Part shown: positions 1-8,472 of the stretch, in pieces
How positions within the stretch are numbered: position 1 is the stretch's first letter
How the letters are laid out: every line of letters starts with the position of its first letter
Source of the DNA: Spirochaetota bacterium
Lineage (GTDB): Bacteria > Spirochaetota > UBA4802 > UBA5368
Assembly: GCA_035477215.1 (NCBI GenBank)
Contig: DATIKU010000047.1
Span: forward strand, 1-64,000
Direction: 5' to 3'
DNA: 64,000 nucleotides
The notes under the pieces: generated by a model
Told to the model about the DNA's origin: nothing
Databases searched by the model: none
What the model saw: the letters and a program-made list of their open reading frames with translations, nothing else
Translations under genes and position numbers: made by a program

Positions 1-1
1 C

Positions 2-145
2 CGGGACAGGGTGAAGATCGCCATCGGCGGCGCATGCTGTACGCAGTCGCTTGCCGATGAGATGGGTGTCGACGCGTATGGGGAATCGGCGGTCGCAGCG
101 GTGAGGATATTCGACGGTTTTACCACCGCGTTAAAGACGGATTAA
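2..145 (+). CDS. C-terminal end of a corrinoid (B12-binding) protein, 5' truncated by the window edge
   Basis: Reading from base 2, an open frame of 47 codons ends at TAA 143-145. Its residues include VKIAIGGACCTQSLADEMG and DAYGESAVAAVRIFDGF. This pattern of a GGA turn, TQ, ADE(I/M)G and DAY is the last beta-alpha units of the cobalamin-binding Rossmann domain in methyltransferase corrinoid proteins (MtaC/MtbC/MtmC type). Such proteins shuttle a methyl group between a substrate methyltransferase and an acceptor. The cobalt-ligating DxHxxG motif would lie upstream, outside the window, so the substrate class cannot be judged. Confidence 0.75.
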   Translation, partial: RDRVKIAIGGACCTQSLADEMGVDAYGESAVAAVRIFDGFTTALKTD

Positions 146-165
146 TACATATGGCGGGAGGTATT

Positions 166-2166
166 ATGAAAAAGACAGTGCTTGTGGTCGGCTGCGTTTT
201 TCTGATCGCCGGCCTCGCAGGATGCGGCGAAGGAGGTGGTGGCGGGAAGCAGTATCCCCGCTTTGCCGGGGGCGACAATGAGATAATAGACTTTTCGTTT
301 CCCGCGTCGTTGAATGCGTCCCTGGGCGGCGACGTGTCCGGCGTCATCAGCGGCGACACCATTTCACTCACCGTGCCGCATTCCGTGCCGGTCGACTCGC
401 TTGTGGCCGACTACCTTACCAACAGCGTGACGGTTGAAGTGAACGGTGTCGTGCAGAGCCGCGGGATTACGGCGAACGATTTCGGTTCGCCTGTCGTTTA
501 TCGCGTAATCGCGGACAACGGCGATACGCAGGATTATACCGTAACGGTCGGTCGCGCGCCAAGCCCTGAAAAGCGGATAAGCTCGTTTTCCATAAACGGA
601 GTGGACGGGAGCATCGACGCCGATGCCGGCACGATCGCGCTCGACCTCCCGGCCGGGACCGGCCAGTCGTCGCTGGTCGCGCTTTTCTCCGCGGCAGGGA
701 AGAGCGTGACGGTGAACGGTGTCGTTCAGACGAGCGGAAAAAGCGCGAATGACTTCACCCGACCCGTAACGTACACGGTTGTCGCTTACGATGGTTCCAT
801 GCGCGATTATGCAGTGACGGTCCGCATACTTCCGGCTCCGTGGAAGGAAATCACCTCGTTCGCGTTTTTAGCGGACGGAAATCCTGGCCTCGGGATTGAT
901 GTGCCGGGAGTGATCGATAATTCCGACATATCGGTTGTCCTGCCGCACGGATCGGATCCGACCGCCCTTGTCGCATCGTATGCCACCACGGGAAAAAGCG
1001 TAACCGTGAAAGGTGAAATTCAGGAGTCGGGCGTCAGCCCCAACGATTATTCCGCGCCGCTCGCGTTCCTGGTGGCCGCCGAGGATGGAAGCACCCGCGA
1101 ATACTTGGTGGCCGCCACCATCGCCAAAAGCGATGCGAAGTCGATCACGCGGTATCAGCTTGACGGCGAACCCGGCCTTATCGACGAATCTGCCCGCTCG
1201 ATACGGGTTGATCTGCCCGCAGGAAAGAACCTCTCGAAACTCACCGCTTCATTTGTGACGACTGGCGTTCTGGTTACCGTAGACGGAAGGGAGCAGAAGA
1301 GCGGTCTTACCCAAAATAATTTCTCGGGCCCCGTGCATTATGACGTTACCGCCGACGATGGTTCGGTGCAAAGCTATGTCGTCGAGGCGCGCCGCACCGA
1401 GGAGTTGGCCGGGCTTTGGAATTTCGAATATCCGGCCGACGGTGAATATCTGATCAGCGGCGCGAGGCCGGTGGAGGGACTGTTCGGCAACGCGCTCTTC
1501 TTCGATGGGCGCGGCGATTACATGCTTGTCCCCGACAGCGACCGGCTCACCCTCGCCGATGCCGGTAGTATAGAGGTTTTCCTCAAGGTGCTGTCGCTCA
1601 GGGACTACGCCGGGATTGTGCACAAAGGAGTAAAGACAGACTTCAGCGACGAAACATATACTTTACAGCTATGGGGGAAGGACGGCACCCTGCGTCTCGG
1701 GATATTCAATGAAAAAGGCCAGTGGGCTTACGTGGATGCCGCGCGTAAGCTTGAAAACGGAGAATGGTATCATATTGTGGCTACCTGGAATTCTTCGGAT
1801 CTGGCTATTTATATGAATGGGAAGCTGGAGGGCACGGTAAAGAATACCGTAGGAGCGGTGCGTGACAGCGCGGGCGGACTGGTTATAGGGGCCCAGCTGG
1901 ACAAGAAATACAACAGCACCTACGGCAATCTGGGCTTCCATGGAATATTCGACAGAGTGGCGTTGTACGCAAGCGCGATGAACGCGGAAGAAGTGGCGAA
2001 CCGGTATGCCGTTTACGAGGCGGCGGGAGGGACGGCGCTGACGGCCTATCTGCTCTCGGCGCCGTCGCGGAATACATCGCTCGTGGTCACTTCGCTTCTC
2101 GGGGTGATAGCGCTTCTGGTGCTCGTATCGGTGTACAACCGGCGGCGCATGCGTTCGGCCGGTTGA
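166..2166 (+). CDS. Surface lipoprotein with four Ig-like repeats, a LamG/concanavalin-like domain and a C-terminal membrane anchor
   Basis: The 666-residue product starts at the ATG at 166, chosen because GGGAGGT lies 6 bases upstream; an in-frame ATG at 151 lacks a site. Residues 1-20 are a lipoprotein signal with lipobox L-A-G-C (Cys20), then a Gly-rich linker. Four diverged repeats of about 90 residues (near 41-131, 137-223, 228-318 and 325-410) share a pattern: hydrophobic start, LP or VP, VTV-x-G, Q-S-G, ND(F/Y), V-T-Y and DG-S-x-x-Y-V-V. They resemble DUF5018/cadherin-like repeats of spirochaetal surface proteins. Residues 415-625 look like a LamG lectin/glucanase fold (GNALFFDGRGDY, W-Y-H-I-V-A-T-W). 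A hydrophobic stretch at 638-657 is followed by RRRMR. Such proteins are usually surface-exposed adhesins or glycan binders; the ligand is unknown. Having both a lipid anchor and a C-terminal membrane segment is odd. Confidence 0.85.
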   Translation: MKKTVLVVGCVFLIAGLAGCGEGGGGGKQYPRFAGGDNEIIDFSFPASLNASLGGDVSGVISGDTISLTVPHSVPVDSLVADYLTNSVTVEVNGVVQSRGITANDFGSPVVYRVIADNGDTQDYTVTVGRAPSPEKRISSFSINGVDGSIDADAGTIALDLPAGTGQSSLVALFSAAGKSVTVNGVVQTSGKSANDFTRPVTYTVVAYDGSMRDYAVTVRILPAPWKEITSFAFLADGNPGLGIDVPGVIDNSDISVVLPHGSDPTALVASYATTGKSVTVKGEIQESGVSPNDYSAPLAFLVAAEDGSTREYLVAATIAKSDAKSITRYQLDGEPGLIDESARSIRVDLPAGKNLSKLTASFVTTGVLVTVDGREQKSGLTQNNFSGPVHYDVTADDGSVQSYVVEARRTEELAGLWNFEYPADGEYLISGARPVEGLFGNALFFDGRGDYMLVPDSDRLTLADAGSIEVFLKVLSLRDYAGIVHKGVKTDFSDETYTLQLWGKDGTLRLGIFNEKGQWAYVDAARKLENGEWYHIVATWNSSDLAIYMNGKLEGTVKNTVGAVRDSAGGLVIGAQLDKKYNSTYGNLGFHGIFDRVALYASAMNAEEVANRYAVYEAAGGTALTAYLLSAPSRNTSLVVTSLLGVIALLVLVSVYNRRRMRSAG

Positions 2167-2192
2167 TCGATCTTCGGGAGATGAATGAAGGA

Positions 2193-2222
2193 GCGGGCGC
2201 GATCAGCGCCCGCTTTCTTTTA
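2193..2222 (+). terminator. Rho-independent terminator of the lipoprotein gene, overlapping the 3' end of the convergent gene
   Basis: Arms GCGGGCGC and GCGCCCGC enclose the loop GATCA, followed by TTTCTTTTATT. The stop codon of the convergent protease gene (2203-2205) lies in the loop, and its last sense codons form the second arm and T-tract, so the two genes share these bases. Confidence 0.85.
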
Positions 2223-4296
2223 TTCTGAGCTCGAGATCGAATTCACCGAGGTATTCCTCGATAGTTGAAACCGTGTCGGAGTCGATCTCATCATCCGCGT
2301 CCTCATTAAGTTCTTCCGACTTCAGGGCCTGGTGGATGTAGCGAAGCAGGTCGTCGGGTGCGGCGGGGATATCCCCGTTCAGGAAACCCGGGTCCAGCTC
2401 GACCGCGTAGGTGGAATCGATGCGATTCTGGCCGAGCATCCCGAGCACGAGCAGCAATGCGTTTCTCGCCTTCCAGCTCCTCACGCTCAGCAGCTTGCTC
2501 ATGTAGTCCATACTTTCCGACAGCGCCGCCTGGCTCTGGTCGACCCTGTGCGCGAGCTTTTGCGCGAGGGCAAGGGCGAAATCGGGATTGTTCTTTATCA
2601 GCGCCTCGAGGTTGTCCGCCGAGGCCTGGGCAAGGATGCAGCGTGTCTCACACACCACGGTTACCGTACGCTTCGTATCTCCGAGCAGGGCGAGCTCGTT
2701 GAATATCTGGCCCTGTTCCATGGACTCGAGGAACACCCGCTCTCCGGATTCGAGCTCCCTGTAGAAATTGATCCTTCCTTTTCTGATGAAATAGAAGGTG
2801 TTAACCTCGTCGCCCTGTCTGAATACGACCGCCCCGGGCTGATAGGCAACCTCCTTCTGCATTACGGTGGCGGGCCGCATGAAGAGCCGCCGTATCCCCT
2901 CGAATCCCGGAAGTTTGAGATTGAAGACCAATCCCTTCTTAAGCCTGTACAGGTAATAACGCGCGAGAAAGCGATAAAAGGCCGTCCCGGCGCCGATAAG
3001 CCTGACTATCGAACCCGTGGGGCCGTTCTGCGGCAGATGGTTTTCCCAGATGAGTGAAACGGGTATTTCGGGCGAGCGGAAGCTTCGTGTCTCGAAGTAT
3101 ATGGTCAATGCGCCCGTGGAGGGGAAGGGCTCGAATGTCCGGAGAAAGCAGTTCGCCGCCGTGATGTCGAAGGTTACCAGGTTCTCCTCGGTGTCATCGC
3201 GACGCAGGACGGCGTCGAAGATTATCGGAATGCGCATGGCCGAGTACTTGAAAAATGACGGGTTGACGGTACCGACCATCATGAGAATGAATCCGATCGA
3301 GGCCGGATATATGGACACTATCAGCACCCGCTCCTCCGACGCCATCTCCAGTCCCAGCAGGGAAATGAGCTCGTTCCTGAACGGGAACAGAATCACGGCC
3401 GCGATAATGAACAGCGCCGTCAATGCCCAGAGCCCGGCGCCTCCCTGCGATTTGAACAGACGGGCCCCGGAACCGGTGGGTGTCCCCATGGAATTCAGTA
3501 TCCAGCGTTCATACCGGGGCTGGCGAAAGAGCACGTGCCAGTCTTCCAGTCGAAGCCCCATGCCGTCAAGCTGCGCGCGCTCCGGGATCATCTTGGCCCG
3601 GGCTATGAGCAGTTCGAGCGCCCCCACGGTAAAAATGATGAGCGGGCCGATCCAGTACGAGTGCGTTCCGCCACTGATGAGTAAAAGGTCAAACAGGCCG
3701 TGCAGGATCAGCGGTATGAAAACGGCGCGCGCCAGGTTCAGCATTCGGCTGGAACCGCTGTCACTTAGTCTCCATAGGCCGATGAAATAACCGATGAGCG
3801 CGCACGTGGTGAGGTGAAGAGGCACGGAAAAAAGGATGCGCACAAGAATGACCGAGGGACCGTAATTGGACGCATAAAAAACATTTTCGACCATGGAAAA
3901 ACCGACTCCCACCGAAATGCCGCAGATAACGCAGTCCAGCAGTCGCATGGGAGATTTGGTTTTGATGATAAATAACAATGCGATCAGGGCGCCGAGCTTC
4001 TCGACCAGGGCGGCTTTAATAAACGCCTCCGTAACGATTGACTGTGTTGAGACCATCGAATTGATGAATGGCGCCAGCAGGATGATGATGAGCGCGAGGG
4101 CAATCCCGCAAAGAAGCGACTCGAGGTGCCGGGCGTACTCGGGGGTGATGGATTCCCGCCGGTAATGTTTGAAAAAATGGCGGAAGTAAATGAGATAAAT
4201 CAGCGGTACGGGCAGGAGGGCTGTGATGAATGAGGTGAGCATGGCTGCTTGCGCCTGAAGCGTGACGCTGGCTTTCTCCGAAAAGGGGCTATACAC
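2203..4296 (-). CDS. PrsW-like glutamic intramembrane protease fused to a cyclic-nucleotide-binding domain
   Basis: The 697-residue product has an N-terminal block of about seven membrane segments (residues 15-235) with PrsW-family marks: E near 90-97 in a VEK motif, GFSMVENVFYA near 134, LHLTT...GY near 162 and LHGLFD near 200. PrsW proteases cut membrane proteins such as anti-sigma factors. Two more hydrophobic segments lie near 285-345. Residues 470-590 form a cNMP/Crp-type beta-roll (PGAVVFRQGDEVNTFYFI, G-R-I-N-F-Y, FNELALLGDTKRTVTV), followed by about 100 residues with an acidic tail. The fusion suggests proteolysis gated by a ligand, which is inference. The start is unsure: GTG at 4296 or ATG at 4242, neither with a strong ribosome site. 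It is convergent with the lipoprotein gene. Confidence 0.8.
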   Translation of the reverse strand: MYSPFSEKASVTLQAQAAMLTSFITALLPVPLIYLIYFRHFFKHYRRESITPEYARHLESLLCGIALALIIILLAPFINSMVSTQSIVTEAFIKAALVEKLGALIALLFIIKTKSPMRLLDCVICGISVGVGFSMVENVFYASNYGPSVILVRILFSVPLHLTTCALIGYFIGLWRLSDSGSSRMLNLARAVFIPLILHGLFDLLLISGGTHSYWIGPLIIFTVGALELLIARAKMIPERAQLDGMGLRLEDWHVLFRQPRYERWILNSMGTPTGSGARLFKSQGGAGLWALTALFIIAAVILFPFRNELISLLGLEMASEERVLIVSIYPASIGFILMMVGTVNPSFFKYSAMRIPIIFDAVLRRDDTEENLVTFDITAANCFLRTFEPFPSTGALTIYFETRSFRSPEIPVSLIWENHLPQNGPTGSIVRLIGAGTAFYRFLARYYLYRLKKGLVFNLKLPGFEGIRRLFMRPATVMQKEVAYQPGAVVFRQGDEVNTFYFIRKGRINFYRELESGERVFLESMEQGQIFNELALLGDTKRTVTVVCETRCILAQASADNLEALIKNNPDFALALAQKLAHRVDQSQAALSESMDYMSKLLSVRSWKARNALLLVLGMLGQNRIDSTYAVELDPGFLNGDIPAAPDDLLRYIHQALKSEELNEDADDEIDSDTVSTIEEYLGEFDLELRIKESGR

Positions 4297-4317
4297 CGGT
4301 CAACCCGGTACCGGCAC

Positions 4318-4326
4318 TGGTATAAT
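4318..4326 (+). promoter_or_regulatory. Possible extended -10 promoter upstream of the rubredoxin-like gene
   Basis: TGGTATAAT is a perfect extended -10 (TGn-TATAAT), but there is no clear -35 17 bases upstream. It would give a leader of about 220 bases before the gene at 4555. The 258 bases between the divergent genes contain no credible ORF. Confidence 0.35.
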
Positions 4327-4554
4327 GATCGATATAATCCGGTTGAAAATTTAGAGAATATCTGCGGCAGGGATATGCAGCCTGGGGGCGCTCTCCCGCC
4401 AGCCTGGGAAAGGTGTAATGGAGTTGCCATCGATACTGCTTGACCTTTCCTTCCCGCAATGATATCATGGAATGATACGTGGATCGTTCGGGAATGAACC
4501 TGGGGCCTGCCCGGGTTCCGGTCATTTAACAAAACAGACAGGGAGAAGACACCC

Positions 4555-5112
4555 ATGGCGCAATTAAAATGCAAAGCCTGCGGATATATCATAGACGAAA
4601 AAAGGCTCGGCGATGTCTGCCCCGCCTGCGGAGTTCCGAAAAAAGCTTTCGAGCCGTGGACAGATGACATGTCCCCCCGCAGAAGGACGCTCCTTGCGCT
4701 CAATCTTCATCCTATTGCGCTTCATTTTCCGCAGGCATTCTCGGCCATGATTCCGGTGTTCATCATTGCCGATCTAATGATGCCGCTTCCTTTCGGCTTC
4801 GAGGTGTCGCAGGCGGTGCGGCTGCTTTCGGTCCTGGTGTTCCCTTTTGCGCTTGCGGCCTTTGCCAGCGGCATTATCGACGGGATGACCCGCTTCAAGC
4901 GGCTGGGAGCCCCCTCCCTGGTCCGGAAGATCGTCCTTGGCTGTACATTTCTTGCCGCTTCGTTCCTGCTTTCGCTGGTGGCGATTCTCAATGAGGCGCT
5001 CGACCCGGTGCGCTGGTATGTCTTTGGCCTTGCCGTTCTCTGCATTGGCCTCCAGGTGGCTCTTGCCCAGATAGGGAAACACCTGATGTGCATCTACCTT
5101 CCGGGGAAATAG
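4555..5112 (+). CDS. Rubredoxin-like zinc/iron ribbon fused to a DUF2231-like membrane protein
   Basis: The 185-residue protein begins with a small metal-binding knuckle, CKACG (residues 5-9) and CPACG (about 23-27), like a rubredoxin or zinc ribbon. About four membrane helices follow (residues 50-180). The first starts with HPIALHFPQAF, typical of the DUF2231 family of likely redox or heme-associated membrane proteins. Related rubredoxin-DUF2231 fusions are thought to pass electrons at the membrane, but no function is established. GGGAGA lies 9 bases before the ATG. It is followed after 90 bases by a small ORF on the same strand. Confidence 0.75.
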   Translation: MAQLKCKACGYIIDEKRLGDVCPACGVPKKAFEPWTDDMSPRRRTLLALNLHPIALHFPQAFSAMIPVFIIADLMMPLPFGFEVSQAVRLLSVLVFPFALAAFASGIIDGMTRFKRLGAPSLVRKIVLGCTFLAASFLLSLVAILNEALDPVRWYVFGLAVLCIGLQVALAQIGKHLMCIYLPGK

Positions 5113-5202
5113 GCCCTGCCGGCATTTCTTTCCGTATCTTGAGGTTCCGGGGAATTATGACGATCATTAATATAACATCCCCGGCGAACAAAGAGGTTCG
5201 GA

Positions 5203-5349
5203 ATGAAACAGGAAGAATTGCTGGTAAACGCGCTCGTTTCCAGCGCACGGGCCGAAATCGGCCGCGGAGTCAGGAAAGAGGATATATTGAAATCGCTCGC
5301 ATCGCTTGTGGATTCCGAGCTCTACCGGAGAGTTCGCGAGCGGTTGTAG
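5203..5349 (+). CDS. Small hypothetical protein, 48 residues
   Basis: An ATG at 5203 preceded by AAAGAGG at 5 bases opens 48 codons to TAG. The product is charged and likely helical (RKEDILKSLASLVDSELYR), with no membrane segment or cysteine. The good ribosome site, the position behind the rubredoxin-like gene and the plausible composition argue that it is real. No family is recognised, and translation is unproven. Confidence 0.45.
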   Translation: MKQEELLVNALVSSARAEIGRGVRKEDILKSLASLVDSELYRRVRERL

Positions 5350-5501
5350 CTGCGGAGATCTGCCGAAAACATTGTTATCGAATCCTGCCCGTTTTCCCCG
5401 CGTTTCCAATCACCCTATGGCTCCGGATATGCCTGACTTGCACGACGATTCTGGAATTGATCGGTGTGGCGGGGAAAACCGCGGTGGCTGCGGACGCCAT
5501 T

Positions 5502-5530
5502 TAAGAAGACAGCCCGGGGGCCCCGGGCTG
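5502..5530 (-). terminator. Terminator-like hairpin downstream of tRNA-Thr
   Basis: CAGCCCGGGG and CCCCGGGCTG (5510-5519 and 5521-5530) form a ten-pair palindrome. On the minus strand it is followed by TCTTCTTAA, a modest T-tract, fitting the end of the tRNA transcript. Confidence 0.5.
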
Positions 5531-5555
5531 TTGCGGTAAATCATCTTCCAGGATA

Positions 5556-5628
<73 letters not shown>

Positions 5629-5805
5629 GGAAACCCCTGATACGCGTAAGTCTCTATCGACAGGGCCTCTATTTGTCAAATATATTTATCGCATTCCGGC
5701 ACTGGCCGGTGCCGGGTCCGCTTTTTGGGGAGCCGGCCGGCAGGCCTCTTCGTACAAAAAATACAAATATTCATTAACATAACGGAACCTTATTATTAAT
5801 AACTC

Positions 5806-5833
5806 TTGACAGGATTTTCCGCATTTGTACCAT
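5806..5833 (+). promoter_or_regulatory. Likely promoter of etfBA
   Basis: A consensus TTGACA (5806-5811), 16 bases, then TACCAT (5828-5833), four of six matches to a -10. It would give a leader of about 120 bases containing the palindrome at 5889-5916. Confidence 0.55.
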
Positions 5834-5888
5834 TGCCCCTATGGGCGTATCGGTTTTTTCGGACATTCTTTATTAAATTTGCTTCATT

Positions 5889-5916
5889 CCAGGGAAATTT
5901 CGCGGAATTTCCCTGG
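5889..5916. promoter_or_regulatory. Perfect 11-bp inverted repeat in the etfBA leader
   Basis: CCAGGGAAATT, the spacer TCGCGG, then AATTTCCCTGG. It lies downstream of the promoter and 46 bases before the etfB start. There is no T-run after it, so an operator (for example for a TetR-type fatty-acid regulator) or an RNA stem is likelier than a terminator. The regulator is not visible in the window. Confidence 0.55.
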
Positions 5917-5961
5917 TTTTGAGGCAACTCTATTAAAATCTTACATAAGGGGAGTGGGCCA

Positions 5962-6750
5962 ATGAAGATAGTGGTTTTGGTCAAAGAGGTTCCGGATATG
6001 GAATCCAAATTCAAAATTATTGGCGATGCCAAGATCGACGAATCCCAGATTGCATTCAAGATGAACGACTTCGACGAGTATGCCGTCGAGGCGGCGCTTC
6101 AGCTCAAGGAGAAATTAGGCGGGGAGGTCGTTATCCTGTCCTCCGGTCCCGAGCGTGTAACCAAGGAAGTGCGCCAGGCGTTCGCGATGGGCGCCGACTG
6201 GGGCATCCACGTATGCGATCCGCAGATCGATGAAGGGGACAACTTTGTCGTCGCCGGCGCGCTGGTGAAGGCGATCGAAAGCGTGGGCGGAGTCGACCTG
6301 GTGCTGACGGGCGTTCAGGCGGATGACGATCAGGCGGCGCTTACGGGAGTTTTCGTGGCCGATATGATGAACTTCGTGCACTGCACGAACGTCGTTAAAA
6401 TAGAAGTCGGCGGCGACCAGAAGGCGCTCACCGTCAACCGCGAGCTTGAAGGCGGCCTTAACGAGGTTCTCGAAATGGCCATGCCGGCGGTGCTTAGCAT
6501 TCAGTCCGGCATCAATCAGCCGCGGTATCCCACACTGCCCGGCATCATGAAGGCGAAGAAAAAGAGACTGGATCTCAAGAAGGCCGCGGACCTCGGCGTA
6601 AGCGCCCTTGGCGAAGCCGGCTCCAAGACCAAGTTTCACAAGATGTACTTCCCGGTTTCCGAACACAAGGCCGAGATCATCCAGGGAGACGCGAAGGCCG
6701 CGGCGAAGACTCTTGTCGACAAACTCAGAAATGAAGCGAAAGTGATATAA
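5962..6750 (+). CDS. etfB: Electron transfer flavoprotein, beta subunit
   Basis: The 262 residues match the usual EtfB length. The start MKIVVLVKEVPD is typical. GVQADDDQAALTG near 115-127 is the AMP-binding loop region, and PAVLSIQSGINQPRYP with the following Pro/Lys-rich stretch is the family signature near 175-200. With EtfA it forms a soluble heterodimer taking electrons from acyl-CoA dehydrogenases to the quinone pool, or bifurcating. AAGGGGAG precedes the ATG. etfA follows after 14 bases, so the pair is co-transcribed from the promoter at 5806. Confidence 0.97.
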   Translation: MKIVVLVKEVPDMESKFKIIGDAKIDESQIAFKMNDFDEYAVEAALQLKEKLGGEVVILSSGPERVTKEVRQAFAMGADWGIHVCDPQIDEGDNFVVAGALVKAIESVGGVDLVLTGVQADDDQAALTGVFVADMMNFVHCTNVVKIEVGGDQKALTVNRELEGGLNEVLEMAMPAVLSIQSGINQPRYPTLPGIMKAKKKRLDLKKAADLGVSALGEAGSKTKFHKMYFPVSEHKAEIIQGDAKAAAKTLVDKLRNEAKVI

Positions 6751-6764
6751 GGGGGTGGATGCAC

Positions 6765-7718
6765 ATGGCCAGAATACTCGTAATAGCGGAACAGAGAGAC
6801 GGTAAGCTGAGCGAAGCGACTCTCGAGCTTTGCAAGGCGGCGAAGGAAATCGCTTCGGGACTGGGCGCGACCCCTGCGGCTGCTGTATTTTTTAAGGACG
6901 ACAGCCTCGCGAAAGAAGTCGCAACCTATATTCCCGAAGTTTTCGCGGTTGTTGACGGAAAGCTCGGCGCATACGACGCCGACTACTATTCGCAGGCCGT
7001 AAAGGCCGTTGTCGAGGCTAAGGACGTCAAGGGCGTTCTCATTCCTCACAGCTACGACGGTGTTGACTATGCCGGAAAGGCGGCGCTCGCCATCGGTGCC
7101 GGTATCGTCTCGAACTGCAACAAGGCCGTTGTCGAGGGGGGGGCGGTCGTTTTCACCCGCAATACTTACAACGGAAAGATCCAGGAGCAGAAATCGGTAA
7201 AGACCGATAAGTTCGTCGCTACCTTCGAAAAGGGTGCCTACGACAAGGAAGCCGCCGGCGGAGCGGGCAGTGTGACCGCCGTCTCGGTATCGCTCGTCGA
7301 TTCCCGCCGTAAGATCAAGGAAATCATCGCAACCGTTGCCGGCTCGGTGGACATCAGCCAGGCGAAGGTCATCATTGCGGGCGGTCGCGGAACCAAGGAA
7401 AAGGACAAGTACAACGATGTCATCGTCAATCTCGCCAAGAAGCTCGGCGGCGAGTTCGCGGCATCCCGTCCGGTCGTGGACGCGGGCTGGACAGACGCGG
7501 CGCGCCAGGTGGGGCAGTCGGGCAAGACCGTCGCTCCGGTGCTCTATGTCGCCGCCGGCATCTCCGGTGCCATTCAGCATGTTGCAGGCATGAAGGGCTC
7601 GCAGTGCATCGTAGCCATCAACAAGGACCCCGAGGCGCCGATATTCAACATCGCGACCTACGGGATCGTGGGAGACCTCTTCGAAGTCATCCCCGCGATG
7701 ATGGAAGCGCTTGGCTGA
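6765..7718 (+). CDS. etfA: Electron transfer flavoprotein, alpha subunit
   Basis: The product is 317 residues from the ATG at 6765, preferred over 6759 because GGGGGTGG sits about 8 bases before it. The N-terminal half is the EtfB-like domain. The C-terminal half holds the FAD-binding signatures GGRGTKEKD, ASRPVVDAGW, GQSGKTVAP, GISGAIQH and NKDPEAPIF. It binds FAD and exchanges electrons with dehydrogenases such as the acyl-CoA dehydrogenase encoded 1.5 kb downstream. A strong terminator follows at 7743. Confidence 0.97.
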   Translation: MARILVIAEQRDGKLSEATLELCKAAKEIASGLGATPAAAVFFKDDSLAKEVATYIPEVFAVVDGKLGAYDADYYSQAVKAVVEAKDVKGVLIPHSYDGVDYAGKAALAIGAGIVSNCNKAVVEGGAVVFTRNTYNGKIQEQKSVKTDKFVATFEKGAYDKEAAGGAGSVTAVSVSLVDSRRKIKEIIATVAGSVDISQAKVIIAGGRGTKEKDKYNDVIVNLAKKLGGEFAASRPVVDAGWTDAARQVGQSGKTVAPVLYVAAGISGAIQHVAGMKGSQCIVAINKDPEAPIFNIATYGIVGDLFEVIPAMMEALG

Positions 7719-7742
7719 GCCGTTTTACGGATTGGAACAGAG

Positions 7743-7775
7743 AAGGGCCGCGAAACAGTCGCGGCCCTTTTTATT
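7743..7775 (+). terminator. Rho-independent terminator after etfA
   Basis: AAGGGCCGCGA and TCGCGGCCCTT form an 11-pair stem with loop AACAG, followed by TTTATTT. It may also serve the convergent beta-barrel gene. Confidence 0.9.
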
Positions 7776-7818
7776 TCGATGCAAACAATGTCTCGTTGCA
7801 AATGCTGCGGGTGGCGCG

Positions 7819-8472
7819 TCAGAACGTGCGAAACATTACCCCGGATCGGATTACCGCGCCATAAAGGTGGTCCGAGGCCTCATTGTCCTTGCTGAAGGCG
7901 GTGAGGCAGCGTTCGCCGACCAGCGAGACGAATATGTCGGTGAACCGGCCGACGGCAAACTTGATCTCGAAGCCACCGGCGATGCCGAACTGGGTATTGT
8001 TGATGTATTTTAAAACATCGACATCGATATCGCCAAACTCGATGGACGCGGTCAGGTAGTGGGTCAGATTAAAGCCGGCGAGCAGGCCGAAGGACAGGCG
8101 CCGCCAGTCGGCGGTGGCGAGGAGCATGAACGGAATCGATACCCCCTGGATTTTGGCGGATCCTTCCTCTTCGTATTTAAAATCGATCATCGAGTACCAG
8201 AGGCCCGAGTGAATGCCGAAATGGCGGCTGGCCATCGCTTCGAAGACCAGGCCGCCGCCCAGCGCGACTGATGACTCAATCGCACCAGGGCCGTCGCCGG
8301 CGTTAGCGACGTCATAGGTGCCCGCGAGCGCTCCAATGCCGAATGAAACCCGCGGGGCTGACGGGATGGGTTCCTCCGCGCCGATCGCCGACGCGCAGAA
8401 AACGATCGCGAGGGCCAGGGCAGATGTCCATGCTGCGAAAGGCCGCCTGTTGTACATGGTCCCGGATTTCAT
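7819..8472 (-). CDS. Outer-membrane beta-barrel protein
   Basis: The 217-residue product has a signal peptide (about residues 8-31, ending A-I-G-A). Alternating amphipathic strands follow (FGIGALAGTYD, ALGGGLVFEAM, HFGIHSGLWYSM, SFGLLAGFNLTHY) and it ends in Phe (SGVMFRTF), the usual C-terminal signature for BAM-assembled barrels. At about 185 mature residues it would form an 8- to 10-strand barrel. Its start overlaps the bactofilin stop as ATGA, so the two are translationally coupled. Function is unknown. Confidence 0.8.
   Translation of the reverse strand: MKSGTMYNRRPFAAWTSALALAIVFCASAIGAEEPIPSAPRVSFGIGALAGTYDVANAGDGPGAIESSVALGGGLVFEAMASRHFGIHSGLWYSMIDFKYEEEGSAKIQGVSIPFMLLATADWRRLSFGLLAGFNLTHYLTASIEFGDIDVDVLKYINNTQFGIAGGFEIKFAVGRFTDIFVSLVGERCLTAFSKDNEASDHLYGAVIRSGVMFRTF

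Larger units (their letters stand above)
5629..5961. other. Intergenic region between tRNA-Thr and etfB
   Basis: This AT-rich stretch has no credible ORF. It carries a promoter (5806-5833) and a palindrome (5889-5916) serving etfBA, and the upstream part should hold the tRNA promoter on the minus strand. Confidence 0.7.
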
